Of a DNA stretch of 6,158 bases, positions 1 to 3,157 are shown in pieces. Below the pieces are notes generated by a model, which saw only the letters and a program-made list of their open reading frames with translations, was not told the DNA's origin and searched no databases. Source of the stretch: JANXSF01 sp031394025. GTDB taxonomy: Bacteria > Acidobacteriota > Terriglobia > Bryobacterales > Bryobacteraceae. The stretch is taken from NCBI GenBank assembly GCA_031394025.1, contig JANMWO010000424.1, forward strand, positions 1 to 6,158, in the 5' to 3' direction. Both the position numbers and the translations under genes were made by a program. The stretch's first letter is position 1, and each line of letters begins with the position of its first letter.

Positions 1-239
1 TGGGATTTGTGGCCTTTGGCAGCATTGTGCAACTTCCGGGGGTCGGCGGTGGTGTGCAGGTGGTAGCTGCTGCCGTGCTCAACGAACTGTTTCAATTGCC
101 CCTGGAACAAGCCAGTGCTCTGGCCATCTCTATTTGGGCTACAACTTGGGTTACCATTGTGCCGTTCGGTTTACTGTTGGCCATGCGCGAAGGGTTGGAA
201 TGGCGATCCCTCAAGCATCTGAATGAAAAAGTGAAATAA
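1..239 (+). CDS. Flippase-like / lysylphosphatidylglycerol synthase TM-family membrane protein, C-terminal fragment
   Basis: Only the last 78 or so codons are in the window. The frame is already open at base 3 and runs to TAA at 237-239, so the true start lies upstream and the GTG at 9 is just an internal valine. The visible tail has a glycine-rich loop (QLPGVGGGVQ), then a helix LNELFQLPLEQASALAI, then a hydrophobic stretch IWATTWVTIVPFGLLLA that should be the last membrane span, and a short charged cytoplasmic end (LKHLNEKVK). This pattern is what I recall from the C-terminus of the flippase-like, YbhN/LPG_synthase_TM family, multi-pass inner-membrane proteins of about 300-350 residues. Proven members transfer or flip lysyl-phosphatidylglycerol, but most have no known substrate, so no specific role is claimed. 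nrdR follows after 14 bases, which suggests co-transcription. The family call is moderately sure; the full protein upstream would settle it. Confidence 0.7.
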   Translation, partial: GFVAFGSIVQLPGVGGGVQVVAAAVLNELFQLPLEQASALAISIWATTWVTIVPFGLLLAMREGLEWRSLKHLNEKVK

Positions 240-253
240 GGAGCTTTCCCACA

Positions 254-721
254 GTGACCTGTCCGTTTTGCGCCTATCGGGAAGATAAAGTAATCGATTC
301 GCGGGAGTCAAAAGAAGGGGATTCCATCCGCCGCCGTCGGCAATGCTTGTCCTGTGACCGGCGTTTTACGACGTACGAAAAGATCGACGAAATCCCCTAC
401 ATGATCATTAAGAAGGATGGTCGTCGGGAAAAATTCGACCGACAGAAGATTCTCAACGGATTAATCAAAGCTGCTGAAAAAAGGCCCATCCCCATGAGTC
501 GCTTGGCCGCAATTGTTGATAAGGTGGAGTCAAAATTATCGGATAGTGCAGAACGGGAACTATCCACAACCGAGGTCGGCGAGATGCTAATGGACGAGCT
601 GCGAATTCTCGATAAAATCGCGTATGTGCGATTTGCCTCTGTTTACCGCAATTTCGATGACGAAGAAGCTTTTCTGTCCGAGCTAAAAGAGTTAATTCGT
701 GCAAAACGACCTGAGAAATAA
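254..721 (+). CDS. nrdR: Transcriptional repressor NrdR
   Basis: NrdR is a cytoplasmic repressor of ribonucleotide reductase operons. It senses ATP/dATP through an ATP-cone and binds paired NrdR boxes upstream of nrd genes. The 155-residue product has the normal family length and architecture. Residues 1-45 are a zinc ribbon with Cys3, Cys6, Cys31 and Cys34 (CPFC and CLSC) and the basic DNA-binding run RRRR at 26-29. The ATP-cone covers about residues 49-139, with IIKKDGRREKFDRQKI at its start and YVRFASVYRNF near its end. The start is a GTG, chosen because translation from it gives the conserved MTCPFC N-terminus and because AAGGAG (238-243) sits 10 bases upstream, overlapping the stop of the preceding gene. 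No nrd gene or obvious NrdR-box pair is seen in the window, so its targets lie elsewhere. It probably shares a transcript with the upstream membrane protein gene and ends at the terminator at 788-817. Confidence 0.96.
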   Translation: MTCPFCAYREDKVIDSRESKEGDSIRRRRQCLSCDRRFTTYEKIDEIPYMIIKKDGRREKFDRQKILNGLIKAAEKRPIPMSRLAAIVDKVESKLSDSAERELSTTEVGEMLMDELRILDKIAYVRFASVYRNFDDEEAFLSELKELIRAKRPEK

Positions 722-787
722 ATTGCCGAAATTCCACTTTACTATAGACAACATCTTCGTAACTTTTTGATTGCAATGCAATTGACC

Positions 788-817
788 AAGCACCACTTGT
801 GTGGTGTGCTTATTTTT
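788..817 (+). terminator. Rho-independent terminator after nrdR
   Basis: The left arm AAGCACCAC (788-796) and a right arm GTGG plus TGCTT (801-811) pair around a TTGT loop, with a two-base TG bulge in the right arm. A T-rich tail (ATTTTT, 812-817) follows directly. It lies 67 bases after the nrdR stop and upstream of the rpoD promoter, so it separates the two transcription units. The bulge makes the stem less perfect than the one after rpoD. Confidence 0.7.
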
Positions 818-837
818 CACATTTCGTAACCAATTGG

Positions 838-872
838 GGCGGGCTGCATCGAATAAAGTAGGAGGACCCGCC
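838..872 (+). other. GC inverted repeat with a Shine-Dalgarno-like loop, function unknown
   Basis: GGCGGG (838-843) and CCCGCC (867-872) can pair across a 23-base loop that contains the strong ribosome-binding-like sequence AGGAGG (860-865). No ATG, GTG or TTG lies at a usable distance after it; only ATA falls at 873. It sits between the nrdR terminator and the rpoD promoter, so it may not be transcribed at all. It may be chance. Confidence 0.25.
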
Positions 873-915
873 ATAAGAAACCTGGGAAAAAGGCTTCTAC
901 CTCTGAAATCAGTTA

Positions 916-944
916 TTAACAAAAGCCAAAGTCGGTGCTATACT
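916..944 (+). promoter_or_regulatory. Housekeeping-type promoter for rpoD
   Basis: The -35 TTAACA (916-921) matches TTGACA at five of six positions. The -10 TATACT (939-944) matches TATAAT at five of six, and the spacer is exactly 17 bases. TGC (936-938) directly upstream of the -10 forms an extended -10 (TGN). Transcription would start near 951, giving a leader of about 108 nt before the rpoD ATG. The match suggests rpoD is transcribed by its own product. Confidence 0.75.
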
Positions 945-1008
945 CATCAAGGTACTAAAGCGCATCCAGACGGATATCGCCAAAATAGCGCTGTGCCTGT
1001 AGCCCACC

Positions 1009-1020
1009 AGTTTATAAACT
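1009..1020 (+). promoter_or_regulatory. Perfect 12-bp palindrome in the rpoD leader
   Basis: AGTTTATAAACT reads identically on both strands and lies about 58 bases downstream of the inferred start of transcription and 39 bases before the ATG. It could be an operator, or its TATAAA (1013-1018) could be the -10 of a second promoter, although no good -35 is seen 16-18 bases upstream. An AT-rich palindrome of this size can also arise by chance. Confidence 0.3.
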
Positions 1021-1058
1021 CATTGTTATGTTAGAGTTGCAGCGGGAATAAATATTAG

Positions 1059-2618
1059 ATGGATCATTTTGAAGACCAATTTTTGACCGACGCCGCCGAG
1101 CCTCTCGGGTTGCCTTTCGACGAGGAAGCGAATTTCTTCCATCCCGAAGAGGTTCACGAGGGTGACGACTTCCAGGCAACCGCCCAAGTAGAAGAGTCCA
1201 TCTACACGGATGATCCCGTGCGCGTGTACTTACGTGAAATGGGTTCCGTCCCACTTTTAACCCGTGAAGGCGAAGTGGAATTGGCACGCCGCATGGAACG
1301 GGGCAAGTTTCGCATGCAGAAAGCCATCAGCCGGTCCGCGCTTATCCAAAATCTTGTGGTAGGTTTTTCCGAAGCCATCCGCAAGGGTGAAGAAGAGCTG
1401 GACAACTTTGTCGATCTGGGTGATAGCGAAGAAGGCAGTTCCGCCGACCTCAAACATCGTAAAGAAGTCCTGCAACAGTTTCTGGACATTGCATCCGTTC
1501 ACAAAAAGCAACATCAGCTTTCTGAAAAAATGCAGCAGGCGATTGCCATCAAAGGTCCAGCAGCCAAGACTCCCGCAGGCAAAAAAGCCCGTCGACGGGC
1601 CATTGGTAAGTATTCCCGTTCCGTTGTGGAAGTGAGCCGGGCCATTCGGGCCATGCCGTTTCTCAACAGCAAGTGGAAGCATTTCGGTAAGGAAATCGAC
1701 CGTGCGGTGGAGGAAATTACCCACCTCGACATTGAAAACCGACGTCTGGAAGAGCGCGGTGGAGCGCAGAACCAAGCTCGTATTCGCGATCTCAAGAAGG
1801 AAATCAAGCGTCGCGAGTTGTTGGCTGGTGCTTCTCTCAGTGATTTACGCCATACCATCACCGTAATTCGTCACGGTGAAACGGAAGCCGAACGGGCCAA
1901 GAAAGACTTGGTTGAAGCCAATCTTCGCCTGGTTGTTTCCGTCGCCAAAAAATACGTTAACCGCGGATTGCATCTGTTGGATTTGATCCAGGAAGGCAAC
2001 ATTGGCTTAATGCGTGCCGCCGATAAGTTTGAATATCGTCGCGGATACAAATTTTCCACTTACGCCACTTGGTGGATTCGCCAGGCGATCACTCGCGCCA
2101 TTGCCGATCAATCCCGAACCATTCGTATTCCTGTTCACATGAACGAGAGTATGAATAAGTTTCTGCGCGCCACTCGTGAATTGGAAAAGGAACTGGGCCG
2201 CGCTCCGACCAACGAAGAAATCAGCCGTCGTATGGACATTCCTGTGGAAAAGGTCCAGAAGCTGAAGACAATTTCCCGCGATCCCGTTTCTTTGGAAACC
2301 CCAGTTGGTCGTGATGGGGAATCGGCACTTGGCGATCTAATCGAAGATCGTTGGGTGGGTTCTCCAGTGGATGCCGTCATTGAATCAAACGTTCGTGATG
2401 AGACTGCCAATATTCTGAAGACTCTTTCGCCCAAAGAAGAAAAGGTGATTCGCCTTCGCTTCGGTATCGGCTGCGAACGGGAACATACTTTAGAAGAAAT
2501 CGGTCAGGAGTTCGATGTCACAAGGGAACGGATCAGGCAGATAGAAGCCAAGGCCCTTCGCCAACTCCGCTCGCCCGAACGTGCCCGTCATTTGCGCGCA
2601 CTGCTCGCCGCCAGATAG
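1059..2618 (+). CDS. rpoD: RNA polymerase primary sigma factor RpoD (sigma-70)
   Basis: This is the housekeeping sigma factor, which directs core RNA polymerase to most promoters. The 519-residue product shows region 1.2 at about 51-82 (DDPVRVYLREMG), a non-conserved region from about 85 to 275 with a basic patch GKKARRRAIGK near 174-184, and region 2 at about 282-352. Region 2 includes the core-binding segment DLIQEGNIGLMRA and the -10-recognising segment FSTYATWWIRQAITRAI. Region 3 lies at about 362-437 and region 4 at about 452-510, with the -35-reading helix-turn-helix TLEEIGQEFDVTRERIRQIEAKALRQLR split over 477-504. The roughly 50 residues before region 1.2 are acidic and shorter than the classical region 1.1. 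The start is fixed by an in-frame TAG immediately upstream (1056-1058). The ribosome-binding site is weak (GGGA at 1044-1047). The gene is monocistronic, between the promoter at 916-944 and the terminator at 2647-2673. Confidence 0.96.
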   Translation: MDHFEDQFLTDAAEPLGLPFDEEANFFHPEEVHEGDDFQATAQVEESIYTDDPVRVYLREMGSVPLLTREGEVELARRMERGKFRMQKAISRSALIQNLVVGFSEAIRKGEEELDNFVDLGDSEEGSSADLKHRKEVLQQFLDIASVHKKQHQLSEKMQQAIAIKGPAAKTPAGKKARRRAIGKYSRSVVEVSRAIRAMPFLNSKWKHFGKEIDRAVEEITHLDIENRRLEERGGAQNQARIRDLKKEIKRRELLAGASLSDLRHTITVIRHGETEAERAKKDLVEANLRLVVSVAKKYVNRGLHLLDLIQEGNIGLMRAADKFEYRRGYKFSTYATWWIRQAITRAIADQSRTIRIPVHMNESMNKFLRATRELEKELGRAPTNEEISRRMDIPVEKVQKLKTISRDPVSLETPVGRDGESALGDLIEDRWVGSPVDAVIESNVRDETANILKTLSPKEEKVIRLRFGIGCEREHTLEEIGQEFDVTRERIRQIEAKALRQLRSPERARHLRALLAAR

Positions 2619-2646
2619 ATCAATTTATCCATTTACCTCCGAATCC

Positions 2647-2673
2647 GCCAGCCCCTCACGGGCTGGCTTTTTT
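2647..2673 (+). terminator. Rho-independent terminator of rpoD
   Basis: GCCAGCCC (2647-2654) and GGGCTGGC (2660-2667) form a perfect 8-bp GC-rich stem with a CTCAC loop, directly followed by six T (2668-2673). It begins 28 bases after the rpoD stop codon. Confidence 0.95.
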
Positions 2674-2711
2674 AGTGAGTTATAAGAAAGTTGGAAGCAC
2701 TCGAAGGTGTG

Positions 2712-2734
2712 AAAAAAGCCCGCTAGGCGGGCTT
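2712..2734 (-). terminator. Minus-strand terminator-like hairpin, second stem of the left repeat module
   Basis: Read on the minus strand, AAGCCCGC and GCGGGCTT form an 8-bp stem around a CTA loop and run into six T (complement of 2712-2717). This is a strong intrinsic-terminator shape for leftward transcription and would shield rpoD from antisense reading. The same hairpin is also the distal half of the 47-nt repeat module described at 2712-2758, so it may be a passenger of that repeat and not a terminator kept for a gene. Confidence 0.65.
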
Positions 2735-2758
2735 GGCAGGCAAAACTGCCTGCCCCAC
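2712..2758 (-). repeat. REP-like two-hairpin module, left copy
   Basis: On the minus strand this 47-nt module reads GTGG (complement of 2755-2758); an 8-bp stem GGCAGGCA/TGCCTGCC with a four-base loop (2735-2754); AA; a 6-bp stem GCCCGC/GCGGGC with loop CTA (2718-2732); and then T6. A GTGG foot next to a short hairpin is the form known for REP sequences linked to RAYT (TnpA-REP) transposases. The plus-strand copy at 2794-2840 has the same plan. No transposase is in the window. Confidence 0.7.
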
Positions 2759-2793
2759 CCACGCAACTCCAGATCTAGTGAAAGTTAGCGAAT

Positions 2794-2840
2794 GTGGGGC
2801 AGGCGATTCCGCCTGCCAGCTCGCTTGCGAGCGAAGTTTT
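2794..2840 (+). repeat. REP-like two-hairpin module, right copy
   Basis: On the plus strand this 47-nt module has GTGG (2794-2797), the stem GGCAGGCG/CGCCTGCC with loop ATTC (2798-2817), one A, the stem GCTCGC/GCGAGC with loop TT (2819-2832), and GAAGTTTT. Compared with the left copy, the last base pair of stem one is G-C instead of A-T, and the third pair of stem two is T-A instead of C-G. Both stems are therefore preserved by paired changes. Together the two copies form a BIME-like inverted pair, GTGG ends facing inward, 35 bases apart. Confidence 0.7.
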
Positions 2841-2889
2841 CATTCCAATTTCCAAAAACTACATATCCTGGTTTCAGTTCAAGAAAATC

Positions 2890-3134
2890 TTATTCAGCGG
2901 CAATAGGATTCAGAGGTAGACCAAGATCCCGTCGCATTTCCAGTCCGCTGATGGGCAAACGCCGATCAGCTAAACGGGATTCGGCAATGTGCCTGTCTTG
3001 TGCTTCGTCAAAGTGCTCAATGATGAAATCACGCAGGTACTTGCCAATAAGGCTAGGCATCCCTCTAGGATAGCAAATGAAAGTAAACGAGGCTGTTCCC
3101 GCAGCAAATCGTCCCCTTGTCATCCCAAAGTCAT
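2890..3134 (-). pseudogene. Decayed ribbon-helix-helix (RelB/CopG-like) antitoxin gene
   Basis: The minus-strand frame ending at TAA (2890-2892) contains GKYLRDFIIEHFDEAQDRHI followed by AESRLADRRLPISGLEMRRD and LGL. This follows the usual pattern of antitoxins paired with RelE/ParE toxins: a helix like YVREAIxEHLEDxED, then LAExRL, then I-x-LEE-x-x-RELGL. The normal N-terminal half (a beta strand, then a helix and a GRSKS-like turn) is missing from this frame. A second frame starting at ATG 3134-3132 reads MTLG, meets TGA at codon 5, then continues GDDLLREQ, which resembles the start of such antitoxins. A stop and a frameshift thus seem to have broken the gene. No toxin frame is present in the short space downstream. 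From the ATG at 3060-3058 a 56-residue protein could still be made, but its ribosome-binding sequence abuts the start. The family call is from pattern memory and is uncertain. Confidence 0.45.
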
Positions 3135-3147
3135 AAAAATGTATATA
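3117..3147 (+). promoter_or_regulatory. Candidate promoter of the receptor gene, with -10 very close to the start codon
   Basis: TTGTCA (3117-3122) matches the -35 consensus at five of six positions. TATATA (3142-3147) is the nearest AT-rich -10, with a 19-base spacer, longer than the ideal 17. TATAAA (3144-3149) is a better -10 but lies 21 bases from the -35. Either way transcription would begin around 3153-3158, at or within about five bases of the ATG at 3158. Another promoter further upstream cannot be excluded. Confidence 0.45.
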
Positions 3148-3157
3148 AAATTAGGAT

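Larger units (their letters stand above)
722..1058 (+). other. Intergenic region between nrdR and rpoD
   Basis: These 337 bases hold no convincing gene. From left to right I see a 13-base inverted repeat ATTGCA-A-TGCAAT at 770-782, the nrdR terminator at 788-817, a GC hairpin at 838-872 whose loop contains AGGAGG, the rpoD promoter at 916-944, and an inferred leader with a 12-bp palindrome at 1009-1020. A 77-codon frame runs from GTG at 801 to 1034, but its start lies inside the terminator stem and its product resembles nothing I know. Confidence 0.7.
2619..3157 (+). other. Intergenic region between rpoD and the receptor gene
   Basis: These 539 bases hold no intact gene that I can support. 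They contain the rpoD terminator (2647-2673), an inverted pair of two-hairpin repeat modules (2712-2758 and 2794-2840) separated by 35 bases, about 49 bases with nothing recognised (2841-2889), a minus-strand antitoxin-like relic (2890-3134) and the promoter of the receptor gene (3117-3147). The 93-codon plus-strand frame from 2792 runs through the hairpins and is a shadow of the minus-strand relic. Confidence 0.7.

Noticed and set aside
801..1034. A 77-codon plus-strand frame starting at GTG 801
   Set aside because: Its start lies inside the nrdR terminator stem, the rpoD promoter runs through it, and its translation has no recognisable domain or signal.
818..1058. A riboswitch or structured RNA upstream of rpoD
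   Set aside because: I compared the stretch with the c-di-GMP riboswitch pattern I remember and looked for tRNA-like folds, and found no conserved core. Only short isolated stems are present.
1257..1775. A 172-codon minus-strand frame inside rpoD
   Set aside because: It is fully contained opposite the conserved rpoD gene, with no ribosome-binding site or recognisable protein pattern.
2712..2840. A CRISPR array
   Set aside because: There are only two repeat modules, they are inverted rather than direct, and each is itself made of hairpins.
2792..3073. A 93-codon plus-strand frame between rpoD and the receptor gene
   Set aside because: It runs through the right-hand repeat hairpins and is antisense to the antitoxin-like relic. 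Its basic, serine- and arginine-rich composition is typical of a shadow frame.
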